DNA from: Desulfovibrio sp. TomC
GTDB taxonomy: Bacteria; Desulfobacterota; Desulfovibrionia; Desulfovibrionales; Desulfovibrionaceae
Length of the DNA: 41,038 nucleotides
Direction: 5' to 3'
Assembly: GCF_000801335.2 (NCBI RefSeq)
Contig: NZ_JSEH01000032.1
Coordinates: 1-41,038 of the forward strand
Shown in pieces: positions 30,504 to 39,401 of this stretch; within the stretch, counting starts at the first letter, position 1; every line of letters begins with the position of its first letter. The notes beneath the pieces are model-generated. The model saw only the letters and a list, made by a program, of their open reading frames with translations. It was not told where the DNA came from and made no database searches. The position numbers and the translations under genes were made by a program.

Positions 30504-33500
30504 CTACACCTTCACCAGTTTCACCTGGGTTTGGTAAAACACTGCCGAGCCGCCCACTTTGTCCACAAGACAGGTGTTCTTGAGCACTGGGTCCACCCGC
30601 ATGGCCGCATTGCCGTGCACGCCCGTGGCCCGGCGCGGGTCGGGCGTAATGGCCTGGCCGTCAATTTGCCACTGCCCAGCGCCGTAGGCCCAGTGTCCGT
30701 GCCCCAGGGAGAAGGCGGTGACACCCGGACGCAGCCCTTCCAGGATGCGGACCTTGCCGATCATGAACTTTTTGCCGAACGGTCCCAGATCCCACACCCC
30801 TTCGGTGTTGGAGGCCGAAACGATCTTGACCGCATCGCCGGCCTTGAAGCCCAGGCGGGCCGCGTCGGCTGCCGCCAGCTCCACGAAGTTTTCCGGATAC
30901 GGGGCCTGGAGCCAGTAGTCGCCCGAGGTGCGGCTTTTGGTCTGGGTCACGGCCTTGTAGGTGATCATGGTCAGGTCATAGCCGGCGGCCGCGTCGTCGA
31001 GGGGCTTGTCCGTGCAGTCCAGGGGCGAGGGCAGATAGCCGCCGTAGGGGAGGTAGGCCTTGCCGGTCATGGAGTCCTTGGCCTTGACCATGTTCTCGAA
31101 GTACAGACCCACCATTTTGCCGTACTTATTAACGAGCTGCCCATCCTTGTAGGCCTTGTCATAAGCCTGGAACCGCCCGCCCCGGTTGAGCATGGCCACT
31201 ACCGACGGCCACAACTCCGGCCCCACCAGCGCTTCCCAGCGCTTGGCGTCGAACACCGTGGCCGGCAAATGCTTGCGCGCGGCCAGGAAGATGTCCATCT
31301 CGGTCTTGTCGGCAGCCGGGATTTTCTCCGAGCCGTCGGCCTTGTCGCCGTAAGCCATGTTGGCGCACATGGGCAGGTACAGGTCGTCCATACGCTTGAG
31401 GTGTCGGCCCGGACCGAAGGCATTTTCGCCAAAGCCAGCCAGTCCCATCTTTTCGGCCAGCCCCAGCAGCATGGACTCCAGGCAGATGGGCATCTGCTGG
31501 CCATAGACCGTGCAGGAGTCAGTCAGGGGCGCGGCCGCCGGCTGACGGATGGCCCCCACCTTGGGCGTCATGGACGGGTGCGATCCTACGAATTCCCAGC
31601 GCTCCAGATAGGTCACGTCGGGAAAGACGTAGTCCGCGAAGATGCTCGTCTCGCCAACCGTAATATCGGAGGTGATGAACAGCGGAATCTTTTTCGGATC
31701 GGCCAGGATTTTGGCGATCTCGTGCCCGGCCGGCAGGGAATAGACCGGGGTGCCCATGTAGAGCATGAGGCACTTGAGCGGATAGGGATAGCCGTCCCCG
31801 GCCGAGGGGATGACCTCCTGGTAGATGTCGGAGCAAAACGGATACCAGACGCGCTTGGCCGGATAGCCGGAAAAGAGCGTGGATTTGTCGTAGGCCGTCT
31901 GATGGCGGATGATTGACACTCCCCAGCCCTTGAGCTTGGCCGGATGTGCCGTACAGTCGTAGGGTTTGCCCGGCGCGGCACCGTCGTAGTTGAAGTTGGT
32001 GGCCTTGGACAGGCCGCCCATCCAGTCGTGGTTGCCGATCAGCGTGTTGACCGTATACCAGGCTACCACGTTGTAAAAGCCGTTGGTGTGCTGGGACACG
32101 CCCCGGTGCAGGTCGGCCACGGCCCGCTTGCCGTGGGAGGTAAACTCCCTGGCCACTTCCACGACGTCGACTTCGGACAGGCCGGCCAGCTTGCACCACT
32201 CGGCCAGGGGTTTGGCGCTCGCTTCCTCCCAGTAGATCTGCAGGACTGTCTTGGCCGGGACACCGCTGGGCTCGCCGCTCCACAAGAGCTGTCCCTCGGC
32301 CACGCTCTTGTCGTCATTGGGATCAAACAGAACCGGGTTGCCGGCATCGTCCAGGCAGACAAAGGGATCGAAGTCCCAATCGCCCTTGCCGTCCTTTTTC
32401 GGGCGCTTTTCCGGCGTCCCACCCAGGTCTGAGCCGCGCAGATACGGGCCGGGTTTGCCGTTGGCGTCGAGCTTCACCAGCCAGCAAGCCTGGCTCCAGG
32501 TCGGCTCGTTGTCGGCCTTGGCCGCAGCCTTGTTGGCGTTTTTGAGGTAGCGTTCGTCAAAGCGCTTGTTCTCAATGATCCAGCGGATCATCGCCTGGGC
32601 CAACGCACCGACGCCGTCGGGTTTGTTGGGCAGCCATTTCCAGGCCCGGGAGGCAGCCTTGGAGCAGCGCGGGTCCACTACGGCGACTTTGACGCCCTCG
32701 TGCTGGAGCCGCGTGATCTTGCCGGCCCGAAGCGGCGGTCCGTAGTTGGCCTCGAAGGGGCTGGCTCCCACAAACAGCAGGAATTCGGCATTGCCGGTGT
32801 CGCCCTGCCAGTAGAACTTGGACCCGTCGGTGAATTTTCCTTCCACGAACTGATCCGACATGGCCTTGCCCGAGAAATAGAGCGAACCCTGGCAGACCGT
32901 GGTGTGGCCGTGGTAATTGTAAGAGCCGCAGGAGAAATCGGTAAAGCGCCGGATCAGTTCGCTGCGCCCGCCCTTGAGCCGGCCCCAGTTGAGGCAGAAC
33001 TGGTTGTTTTTAAGTCCCAGGTCCGGGTGGTCCGGGTCGATCAAGTATTTGAGATTGGCGGCCTGTTTGGTCTTAAAATCTTCCAAAGTGAGCTTCTTGG
33101 CCAGGACATCGGCCGTGTCCTTTTGCAAGGCCTCGGCAATCTTGGGATCGCGGCAGGCGATGATGGCGTTTAATCCATCGACATGCCCTTCGCCAAACAG
33201 GTCGCCGCCGGCCACGACTTCGGCCACGGCCTGTTCAAAGGGGATGCTCTTCCACCTGTTCTCACCGCGTTTGCCGGCCCGCTTGAGCACCTTAACGATG
33301 CGGTAAGGGTCGTAGAGCGTCTGGATGCCGGCATAGCCCTTGGGGCACAGGGAGGCGTCGAAGCTGGCCGCCTCGGCCATGGCCGTGGCGTAGGGCAGCT
33401 GCGGCGTCATGGTCCAGGGGCTAAATGGGTTTCCGTCAATCTTGGCCACCTGACCATCTTTAATCTTCACCTTGATGCCGCACTGGGTGTTGCACTGCTG

Positions 33501-33653
33501 GCAGGCTGAGAAAATCATATTTTCTGGCATGTTGCCGGTGTATGGAGAAGTGGAGGCCGAGGCGTCGGCCAAAGAGTCCGGGCGCAGCCAGCCCGAGACG
33601 GCCAAGGTGCCGCCAAGCAAGGCTGAAGTCTTGATAAAACATCTGCGATCCAT
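30504..33653 (-). CDS. TtrA/SrdA/ArrA-type molybdopterin oxidoreductase catalytic subunit
   Basis: The 1049-residue protein starts with a Tat signal (DRRCFIK at residues 2-8). A [4Fe-4S] site formed by Cys51, Cys54, Cys58 and Cys103 follows. The region HTTVCQGSLYFSG holds Cys254, a candidate Mo/W ligand. Length and B-C-A gene order match tetrathionate reductase (ttrBCA) and the Bacillus selenate reductase (srdBCA); arsenate reductase ArrA is usually shorter, about 850 residues. It would reduce a soluble oxyanion in the periplasm. The flanking ars genes make arsenate or another metalloid possible, but tetrathionate or selenate are at least as likely. No dedicated TorD-like chaperone is in the operon. 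Confidence 0.85.
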   Translation of the reverse strand: MDRRCFIKTSALLGGTLAVSGWLRPDSLADASASTSPYTGNMPENMIFSACQQCNTQCGIKVKIKDGQVAKIDGNPFSPWTMTPQLPYATAMAEAASFDASLCPKGYAGIQTLYDPYRIVKVLKRAGKRGENRWKSIPFEQAVAEVVAGGDLFGEGHVDGLNAIIACRDPKIAEALQKDTADVLAKKLTLEDFKTKQAANLKYLIDPDHPDLGLKNNQFCLNWGRLKGGRSELIRRFTDFSCGSYNYHGHTTVCQGSLYFSGKAMSDQFVEGKFTDGSKFYWQGDTGNAEFLLFVGASPFEANYGPPLRAGKITRLQHEGVKVAVVDPRCSKAASRAWKWLPNKPDGVGALAQAMIRWIIENKRFDERYLKNANKAAAKADNEPTWSQACWLVKLDANGKPGPYLRGSDLGGTPEKRPKKDGKGDWDFDPFVCLDDAGNPVLFDPNDDKSVAEGQLLWSGEPSGVPAKTVLQIYWEEASAKPLAEWCKLAGLSEVDVVEVAREFTSHGKRAVADLHRGVSQHTNGFYNVVAWYTVNTLIGNHDWMGGLSKATNFNYDGAAPGKPYDCTAHPAKLKGWGVSIIRHQTAYDKSTLFSGYPAKRVWYPFCSDIYQEVIPSAGDGYPYPLKCLMLYMGTPVYSLPAGHEIAKILADPKKIPLFITSDITVGETSIFADYVFPDVTYLERWEFVGSHPSMTPKVGAIRQPAAAPLTDSCTVYGQQMPICLESMLLGLAEKMGLAGFGENAFGPGRHLKRMDDLYLPMCANMAYGDKADGSEKIPAADKTEMDIFLAARKHLPATVFDAKRWEALVGPELWPSVVAMLNRGGRFQAYDKAYKDGQLVNKYGKMVGLYFENMVKAKDSMTGKAYLPYGGYLPSPLDCTDKPLDDAAAGYDLTMITYKAVTQTKSRTSGDYWLQAPYPENFVELAAADAARLGFKAGDAVKIVSASNTEGVWDLGPFGKKFMIGKVRILEGLRPGVTAFSLGHGHWAYGAGQWQIDGQAITPDPRRATGVHGNAAMRVDPVLKNTCLVDKVGGSAVFYQTQVKLVKV

Positions 33654-33662
33654 GGCGTCACC

Positions 33663-34799
33663 TCATCGGGCCAAGGGTTGAAGCCAGGCCGGCCGGGAAA
33701 AAAGCCGTGGGAACAAACGCGGACCGACAACGAAGCCGGCCAAACCCAGGGAAAAGACCCACAGCGTCAGCAGCCATTCGCCAAGAGTCGGTGTGTAGGT
33801 CAACGTCAGGCGCGGGTCCTGCCAGGCCTTATCCAGCCCCGGCAGCATGGGCACGGACTGGGGAGCCACCACGAAGGCGTAGCGGTAGGCCAGGAAGCCG
33901 GCCACGATGCACAGGCCAGCCCAGGCCACGGCGGCGGGTGAATTGCGACCGACAAGCAGCAGGGCCAAGGGCAGGAAAAGTCCCAGACCAATATGGAGAA
34001 GCCAGAAGCTCCAGGCCGCTTGCCCGGTCAGCATGGCGGTCAGAGCCGCAGCGATGTCCGGGCGTCCGCCCCGGTAGCCGGCCGAAAAATACAACCACTC
34101 AAAGATGAGAAAACAGGCCAGGAGCACGGCCAGGGTCCGGCCCAGGCGCAGCGTGACTTCGGATTCGTCCTGGCTAAACCAGGCTAGGGCGGTGACCAGC
34201 CCGCCGCCGGACAAGAGGGCCGCCAGCACGAACCAGATGGTGGTGAATGCGCCGCTCCAGGCCGGATGGCTGGTGATGATGGAGAAAAAATAACCGTTCG
34301 TAGCGTAGAAGCACAGACTTACTGGGATCGAAACGAGCGAGCACAATCGGGCCAGAGGCTGATTGTTGGTCACGATGGCCAGGGCCTTTATGGCATAAAC
34401 CAGAAGGACGGCATTAAAGAAAATAAGCATCCAGAACATGGGTGAGGTCAGGCTGGGAGAGACGATAAAACGGTACATCCGCTCCCAGTGTCCAAGGTCC
34501 AGGGCGATGGCGATGCCGGCGCAGACTTCCGTTAAAAGTGTTGCATAGGTGACTACGCCAGCGATGCGGTCCAGTTCCTTCTTCCCAAGGATGTAGACCA
34601 GACAATTGACGAGAAGCCCGCCGGCCGACAGCCCCAGAAAGAGCAGATACAGCGCCACACCAAGTCCCCAGGGCACATACGACCCCAGCCCCGTGGGTTC
34701 CGTTCGGTAGACCAGCGCTTCAAAGACGCCATAGAGGCCGGCGAGCAACCCGAGGCCGGCAACAATGAGCAGAGGGTTGGAGCGTTTCGTATAGGCCAT
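33663..34799 (-). CDS. NrfD/TtrC-like quinol-oxidising membrane subunit
   Basis: The 378-residue polytopic protein has about nine or ten hydrophobic helices, e.g. PLLIVAGLGLLAGLYGVF, LFLGLSAGGLLVNCLVYIL and FWMLIFFNAVLLVYAI. The early segment TGLGSYVPWGLGVALYLL is typical of NrfD/PsrC-type anchors, which oxidise menaquinol without haem and pass electrons to the FeS subunit. It sits 9 bp before the catalytic gene and 12 bp after the FeS gene on the same strand. Confidence 0.88.
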   Translation of the reverse strand: MAYTKRSNPLLIVAGLGLLAGLYGVFEALVYRTEPTGLGSYVPWGLGVALYLLFLGLSAGGLLVNCLVYILGKKELDRIAGVVTYATLLTEVCAGIAIALDLGHWERMYRFIVSPSLTSPMFWMLIFFNAVLLVYAIKALAIVTNNQPLARLCSLVSIPVSLCFYATNGYFFSIITSHPAWSGAFTTIWFVLAALLSGGGLVTALAWFSQDESEVTLRLGRTLAVLLACFLIFEWLYFSAGYRGGRPDIAAALTAMLTGQAAWSFWLLHIGLGLFLPLALLLVGRNSPAAVAWAGLCIVAGFLAYRYAFVVAPQSVPMLPGLDKAWQDPRLTLTYTPTLGEWLLTLWVFSLGLAGFVVGPRLFPRLFSRPAWLQPLAR

Positions 34800-34811
34800 A
34801 TCGCACCTCCC

Positions 34812-35564
34812 TTAAGCCAGATAGTAGACGTTGGGTTGGGTGCCCTGCTCTTCTTTGAGCCGGAACACGCGCGGCGACCCCATGCATTCCCGGACATAGG
34901 ACGCGGGATCGTTGGCGTCGCCAAAGACCGTGGCCCGGCCGATGCAAGAGGTGACGCAGGAGGGGAGCTGGCCCACGGCCAGACGGTGCTGGCAGAAATG
35001 GCATTTGCGGGCGTTACCGATAGGCGAACCATGGCCGCGCGGGGGCCAGGCCTTGCCATATTCCGGGGCGGCGGCGTCCTCGTACCCCTTGGCGGCGGCC
35101 TTGCGGCCGAGAATCAGGCCGTCGGCCTCGGCTGTGGCGTTGGTGTAGAAGCCGGCAAAATCCGAGCAGCGCGCGCCATAGGGACAGGCGGTCAGGCAGT
35201 AGCGGCAACCGATGCAACGGTCGTAGTCGATGACGGTAACGCCTTGTTTGTTTTTCCAGGTGGCCGTGACCGGACACACCGCGACGCAGGGGGGATTCTC
35301 GCACTGCATGCAGGGCCGAGGCAGAAACCGGCGGCGTACGTTAGGATAAGCGCCGATCTCTTCCTCCATGACCGGACGGTAGACCACGCCCGGCGGCAGC
35401 TTGTTCTCCGAAACGCAGGCCACAGCGCAGGCGTGGCAGCCGATGCACCGGGCCAAGTCAATGACCATGACCCATTTGGCCTTGTCCGGGTCTTTGTTCA
35501 GCGCCCGGGCAAGTTCCCGGTGCATGCGAACAAGCGGGTCTTCTAAAGGAAGGCTTGGACTCAT
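34812..35564 (-). CDS. TtrB-like four-cluster [4Fe-4S] electron-transfer subunit
   Basis: This 250-residue protein carries four ferredoxin-type cysteine groups: [11 protein letters not shown] (40-50), [13 protein letters not shown] (85-97), [11 protein letters not shown] (117-127) and [20 protein letters not shown] (188-207). That is the DMSOR-family B-subunit pattern, linking the quinol-oxidising and catalytic subunits. No Tat signal is present; such subunits are carried out by the Tat-signal-bearing catalytic partner. It is the first gene of the operon and its start faces arsR across a 250-bp divergent promoter region. Confidence 0.9.
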   Translation of the reverse strand: MSPSLPLEDPLVRMHRELARALNKDPDKAKWVMVIDLARCIGCHACAVACVSENKLPPGVVYRPVMEEEIGAYPNVRRRFLPRPCMQCENPPCVAVCPVTATWKNKQGVTVIDYDRCIGCRYCLTACPYGARCSDFAGFYTNATAEADGLILGRKAAAKGYEDAAAPEYGKAWPPRGHGSPIGNARKCHFCQHRLAVGQLPSCVTSCIGRATVFGDANDPASYVRECMGSPRVFRLKEEQGTQPNVYYLA

Positions 35565-35814
35565 GGCGTTTCCCCTTTTCAGCCATTATTTCGAAGAGAT
35601 AGAGGAAGACACGAAAATAAGAACATTCGTGATGCTTGTATATTTGCATAGCCAAATATAAAGGCTGTTGCAAGGGGCTTCTTAAAAAAGAGAATTTCTC
35701 CCGGCTGGAGGGTTTTTGCGCGGCAACCCTAACCCCAAAGAACTGTCGGGGTTGTCCATGCTTGGCTTGCCAAAACATATTGACAAATTCGCCTAAACGA
35801 ATACTTGAGGGGTC
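35565..35814. promoter_or_regulatory. Divergent promoter region of the molybdoenzyme operon and arsR-acr3
   Basis: It contains the inverted repeat TATATTTG / CAAATATA at 35639-35660 with a 6-nt spacer, a plausible ArsR-type operator. A second stretch TTGCCAAAACATA at 35767-35779 resembles the sites at 39362-39377 and 39739-39753. TTGACA at 35780-35785 could be a -35 element for arsR but lacks a well-spaced -10. Shared control of both operons by ArsR is inferred. Confidence 0.5.
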
Positions 35815-36162
35815 ATGAACGAGCTTGCTGCAGGATTAAAAGCCTTGGCGGACCCGACCCGGTTGCGCTTGCTCAATCTGCTCCGGACTGGGGAATTGTG
35901 CGTGTGCGATTTAACGGAGTCGCTTGAACTGCCACAACCAAAAGTGTCAAGGCATTTGAGCTACTTGAAAAACGAACGATGGGTTAGTGGGAGGCGAGGC
36001 GGCAAATGGATGTATTACAAACTCTCCATCCCGCGTCATCCCATCCTCATCAGGGTGATGGAAGCGTTGCACGAGAATCTTGGCAGCCACGAAATCGCCA
36101 TCGCAGATGAGGCAAGACTCCGTAAATATTTGAAAACAAAAACGGGTACCCACTGCGGATAG
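35815..36162 (+). CDS. arsR: ArsR-family arsenite-responsive repressor (arsR1)
   Basis: The 115-residue protein is a winged helix with the ArsR metal site ELCVCDLTESL (two Cys of the CVC motif) in the alpha-3 region and the DNA-recognition stretch LPQPKVSRHLSYLKNERWV. Binding of As(III)/Sb(III) to these cysteines releases DNA. A GAGGGG ribosome binding site precedes the ATG. acr3 starts 21 bp downstream, so the pair is one operon. It is transcribed divergently from the molybdoenzyme operon. Confidence 0.92.
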   Translation: MNELAAGLKALADPTRLRLLNLLRTGELCVCDLTESLELPQPKVSRHLSYLKNERWVSGRRGGKWMYYKLSIPRHPILIRVMEALHENLGSHEIAIADEARLRKYLKTKTGTHCG

Positions 36163-36183
36163 CAGTTCCCCAGGAGGATCGTT

Positions 36184-37281
36184 ATGAGTGAGAGCGTTGT
36201 AAATAAGCTGTCCTTTCTTGATCGCTTCCTGACCGTGTGGATTTTTGCGGCTATGTTCGTTGGCGTCGGGATGGGATATTTGTATCCTGGAACGAAAGAC
36301 ATCATTAATGCCTTTCAGGTGGGGACAACCAATATCCCCATAGCCCTGGGACTCATTTTGATGATGTACCCACCGCTGGCTAAGGTGAAGTACGAGAAGT
36401 TGGGGCAGGTATTTCGTAACGGAAAAGTGCTTGCTCTTTCGCTGGTGCAGAACTGGATCATCGGTCCAGTGCTGATGTTCTTTCTAGCCATTGCCTTTCT
36501 CTCGGGACATCACGAATACATGGTCGGTCTGATTCTTATAGGACTGGCCCGCTGCATCGCCATGGTCATCGTCTGGAACGATCTGGCCCAAGGTGACCGG
36601 GAATACTGCGCCGGGCTGGTGGCTTTCAACTCCATTTTTCAGGTACTTTTCTTTTCGGTCTACGCCTATTTCTTTATCACGGTGCTGCCCAAAGTGTTCG
36701 GCCTTGAGGGTGTTGTGGTCGACATCTCCATGGGACAGATCGCCGAAAGTGTCTTCATCTATCTTGGCATACCGTTTATTGCCGGCATGATCACGCGGTT
36801 TGTCGGACTCAAAATGAAGGGCGAACACTGGTATGAAACCGTCTTCGTTCCAAAAATCAGCCCGCTGACCCTCGTTTTTCTGCTCTTTACCATCCTGGTG
36901 ATGTTTTCGCTCAAGGGTGAATACATCGTGCAGTTGCCATTCGACGTCGTGCGCATCGCCATCCCCCTTGGCATCTATTTTTTGCTCATGTTTCTGGCCT
37001 CGTTTTATCTTTCGGCCAAGGCCGGAGCGACTTACGAACAGTCGACGACGCTCAGTTTTACCGCCGCATCCAACAATTTTGAGCTGGCCATTGCCGTAGC
37101 TATTGCCGTTTTCGGCATCGATTCCGGCGAGGCCTTTGCCGCAGTGATCGGCCCCCTCGTGGAGGTACCGGTGCTGATCGCGCTTGTGAATGTCGCTCTG
37201 TTTTTCCGGCGCAAGTACTTTCCGTATGCGGTGGAAACGCCGACCGGCGTCTGTCATGTCGCCTGTCCGCCCGAGCGGTAA
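36184..37281 (+). CDS. acr3: ACR3-family arsenite efflux permease
   Basis: The 365-residue protein has ten hydrophobic helices. Characteristic ACR3 segments are [33 protein letters not shown] (with the conserved Cys, residue 124), [18 protein letters not shown] and [16 protein letters not shown]3 exports As(III) across the inner membrane using the proton gradient. An AGGAGG ribosome binding site precedes the ATG. The C-terminal end carries two extra cysteines ([11 protein letters not shown]). The next gene on the same strand begins 143 bp later. Confidence 0.95.
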   Translation: MSESVVNKLSFLDRFLTVWIFAAMFVGVGMGYLYPGTKDIINAFQVGTTNIPIALGLILMMYPPLAKVKYEKLGQVFRNGKVLALSLVQNWIIGPVLMFFLAIAFLSGHHEYMVGLILIGLARCIAMVIVWNDLAQGDREYCAGLVAFNSIFQVLFFSVYAYFFITVLPKVFGLEGVVVDISMGQIAESVFIYLGIPFIAGMITRFVGLKMKGEHWYETVFVPKISPLTLVFLLFTILVMFSLKGEYIVQLPFDVVRIAIPLGIYFLLMFLASFYLSAKAGATYEQSTTLSFTAASNNFELAIAVAIAVFGIDSGEAFAAVIGPLVEVPVLIALVNVALFFRRKYFPYAVETPTGVCHVACPPER

Positions 37282-37424
37282 CATTCTGACGTGTGCATCT
37301 TTCGACTGTTTACGCCACGGATTCTGTCTATTAGGGCTATTTTGCTGAAGGTAAGGAGCTCACTGAAGTCTTGTTATTGGCCGTCATGTCGGTTGAATGA
37401 ACTACGTAAAAACTGGAGGACAAG
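37282..37424 (+). promoter_or_regulatory. Leader/promoter region of the NHLP-radical SAM unit with partial ArsR-like site
   Basis: GGCTATTTTGC at 37335-37345 is identical to 11 bases at 39360-39370 that form the left arm and centre of the arsR2 operator. The right arm is degenerate here. A GGAGG ribosome binding site at 37414-37418 serves the GTG start. A well-spaced -35/-10 pair was not found. Confidence 0.4.
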
Positions 37425-37724
37425 GTGGATATCAACAATTGGAATTCGATTGTAAAAAAATCTTTTTCCAACCCTCAGTATAAGAACAGATTACTTGCTG
37501 AATCAAAGCAAGTTTTGGCCGAAGAAGGCGTGGTTGTCCCAGAAGGCGTCACAGTTCATGTTGTAGAATCAACCCCAACAGAAGTGTGGCTAGTTTTGCC
37601 AAGTCACATGGAAAGCGTCAAATTCTTGAGTCCATATGTGGCAGTGTGCGAAGTTGATGGGGTCGAAGTCCAAGGGTGTGATCCAAAAAAATGCATAAAT
37701 CCTGCGGCCGGATGTGCCAGATAA
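37425..37724 (+). CDS. NHLP-type (nitrile hydratase-like leader) peptide, candidate RiPP precursor
   Basis: GTG 37425 with a GGAGG site gives 99 residues. The first 60 resemble the nitrile hydratase alpha-subunit N-terminal fold used as RiPP leader: FSNPQYKNRLLAESKQVL, GVVVPEGVTVHVVES and VWLVLP. The nitrile hydratase metal motif VCTLCSC is absent, so this is not the enzyme. The remaining 39 residues carry four cysteines (75, 85, 90, 97), with a short C-terminal core GCDPKKCINPAAGCAR. The neighbouring radical SAM/SPASM gene is the obvious modifier. It could instead be a small metal-binding protein matured by that enzyme. Confidence 0.7.
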   Translation: MDINNWNSIVKKSFSNPQYKNRLLAESKQVLAEEGVVVPEGVTVHVVESTPTEVWLVLPSHMESVKFLSPYVAVCEVDGVEVQGCDPKKCINPAAGCAR

Positions 37725-37806
37725 TAACACATCAAGCACTATCGTACGCAGTTCTTGAAAATGCTAGAAAGCGTTCTTTATGAGTATGCTATAATCGAGG
37801 CGCATA

Positions 37807-39216
37807 ATGACAAGCGTTGACAACCCACACGAGGACCTGTCGCAGGGAGACCACCCTTCGCGACTTTTTGTCGAGGTGACGTCCAGATGCAATCTTCGTT
37901 GCGCCATATGCGTAAAGCAATCTGGAGCTGCGAAGTCAATTGACGGCGATATGCTTTCAGAAACATTCAATGCGTTAGCACCAGAATTTAAGCACCTTCA
38001 AGCTCTGGTCCTCAATGGCATAGGCGAACCGCTGCTGCATCCGCTGCTCGAAGAATTTATACGAACGGGCAAACGCTTGATGCCTGCCCAAAGCTGGGTA
38101 GGTTTTCAAACCAACGGGCACCTGCTCGATACGGCTCGTTGTTCCTCGCTCATTGCTGCCGGGCTGGACAGAATCTTTCTTTCCGTGGACTCAACTTCTC
38201 CGGAGCTTTTCAAGGCCGTCCGGAATGGAGGCAGCCTGGGGCATGTCGAACGTGCGTTGGCTGCTTTGGCTCAAGCGAAAAAGGAGCACCCGGGGAACGC
38301 ACTGGAGGTCGGCGCGGAGTTCGTTGTCATGCGCGACAACATCGCGGAACTTCCTGCGATCATTGCATGGCTTGCCAAGCGTGGCGTAACCAAGCTTGTC
38401 GTGTCCCATGTTTTGCCTTTTAGTTCTACGGTGGCGAATCAGACGGTCTTTGGGATCAATACAAATTCGGCGAAGTATTTTTACCAGGCTTGGTCTGACC
38501 GGGCGCGCCAAGAGGGAATAAATATTACACAATACTTCAACGTGCTGTGGAAGTATCACAAGACGCCGCAAGACCTGCGGTTGGTTAGTTTTGTCCAGCG
38601 GATGGTGTCCCAGGCACTTGAAAACGACATCCCGCTCCATGTTGCGAATCTGACCGATGGCGATGATGTTGGTCCGGTGGAGGCGGTATTCCGCAAGGCA
38701 GAGGCCGTTGCCGATGCTGTTGGCCTTCGGCTTCTTCTGCCGTCTGTAAGGCCAGTCAGCGGGCACGCCTGTTTGGGAGTCAAACAGGGGGGTGCGTTTA
38801 TTGCCTGGGATGGCAAGGTATCTCCGTGCCATTTTCTATGGCGAAGCTTTAACTGTTATTTCTATGGGAGAGAGAAGCAAGTCGCTCATAAAGTATTCGG
38901 AGATTTATCCAAGGATTCGCTATCTGAAATATGGAATCGCTCGAATTATAAAGCATTTCGCGCTGATGTCATGCATAAAAGATACCCACATTGCCCTGGA
39001 TGCAATGTGTATCCCTGTGAAGACATCAATAGCATTGATTTCGAATATGACTGTTACGGCGAAACAGTTCCCTGCGGCGATTGCTTATGGAGCATGGGAC
39101 TCCTCCAATGCATGGGGCAAGAAGATGAATTTGGAGAGTTCCACGATTGCTGCGATGGTATCCAGAGTGTTGACAAGTTTGAGCATACTGCCTTTGGTGT
39201 GCCTGCACAGGCATAA
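37807..39216 (+). CDS. Radical SAM/SPASM maturase partnered with the NHLP peptide
   Basis: This 469-residue protein has the radical SAM motif CNLRCAIC (Cys28, 32, 35; CX3CX2C), the FVEVTSRCNLRCA lead-in and NGIGEPLLHP. The C-terminal third is a Cys-rich SPASM-type region: SPCHFLWRSFNC, HCPGCNVYPCEDIN, DCYGETVPCGDCLW and LQCMG, enough for two auxiliary FeS clusters. SPASM enzymes modify ribosomal peptides or proteins. It may belong to the radical SAM/SPASM group annotated as putative metalloenzyme maturases in Geobacter and relatives, but I cannot confirm this. ATG 37807 has a GAGG-like site and lies 82 bp after the peptide gene. A terminator follows. Confidence 0.85.
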   Translation: MTSVDNPHEDLSQGDHPSRLFVEVTSRCNLRCAICVKQSGAAKSIDGDMLSETFNALAPEFKHLQALVLNGIGEPLLHPLLEEFIRTGKRLMPAQSWVGFQTNGHLLDTARCSSLIAAGLDRIFLSVDSTSPELFKAVRNGGSLGHVERALAALAQAKKEHPGNALEVGAEFVVMRDNIAELPAIIAWLAKRGVTKLVVSHVLPFSSTVANQTVFGINTNSAKYFYQAWSDRARQEGINITQYFNVLWKYHKTPQDLRLVSFVQRMVSQALENDIPLHVANLTDGDDVGPVEAVFRKAEAVADAVGLRLLLPSVRPVSGHACLGVKQGGAFIAWDGKVSPCHFLWRSFNCYFYGREKQVAHKVFGDLSKDSLSEIWNRSNYKAFRADVMHKRYPHCPGCNVYPCEDINSIDFEYDCYGETVPCGDCLWSMGLLQCMGQEDEFGEFHDCCDGIQSVDKFEHTAFGVPAQA

Positions 39217-39237
39217 TCCAAGCAACATCGACAGCCG

Positions 39238-39266
39238 GCTGCTAATACAATAGATAGCAGCATTTT
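39238..39266 (+). terminator. Rho-independent terminator after the radical SAM gene
   Basis: GCTGCTA and TAGCAGC form a 7-bp stem with a 10-nt loop followed by ATTTTCTTT. It lies 22 bp beyond the radical SAM stop and ends the NHLP-radical SAM unit before the arsR2 promoter. Confidence 0.6.
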
Positions 39267-39340
39267 CTTTGAAGCAAAATTGTCGGGAGTGCGTTTTCGG
39301 TTGAGCGACAACCCAATCCGCTCCCGCTGCGATAAGGAGC

Positions 39341-39377
39341 TTGACAAGGACCTGCTTTTGGCTATTTTGCCAAATAG
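39341..39377 (+). promoter_or_regulatory. arsR2 promoter with overlapping ArsR operator
   Basis: TTGACA (39341-39346) and TATTTT (39363-39368) are 16 bp apart, a sigma-70-like promoter. The near-perfect palindrome CTATTTTGCCAAATAG (39362-39377, one mismatch) overlaps the -10, where a repressor would block transcription. The arsR2 ATG is 24 bp downstream. Confidence 0.65.
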
Positions 39378-39401
39378 AAAAGATTGAGCAATGGAGAGTC
39401 G

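Noticed and set aside
30531-31916. Long plus-strand open frame (461 codons) opposite the molybdoenzyme gene
   Set aside because: Lies wholly antisense to a protein with clear Tat, FeS and Mo motifs; its composition is that of a GC-rich shadow frame.
36484-37284. 266-codon minus-strand frame opposite acr3
   Set aside because: acr3 has all family motifs; the antisense frame is charged and featureless.
37425-37724. Reading this gene as a nitrile hydratase alpha subunit
   Set aside because: It is half the length and lacks the VCTLCSC metal-binding motif; only the N-terminal fold is similar.
37807-39216. Reading the radical SAM protein as ArsS (arsenosugar) or ArsL (arsinothricin) enzymes
   Set aside because: It has an extended Cys-rich SPASM-type C-terminus and a peptide partner, which suits peptide modification better; context alone does not justify ArsS or ArsL.
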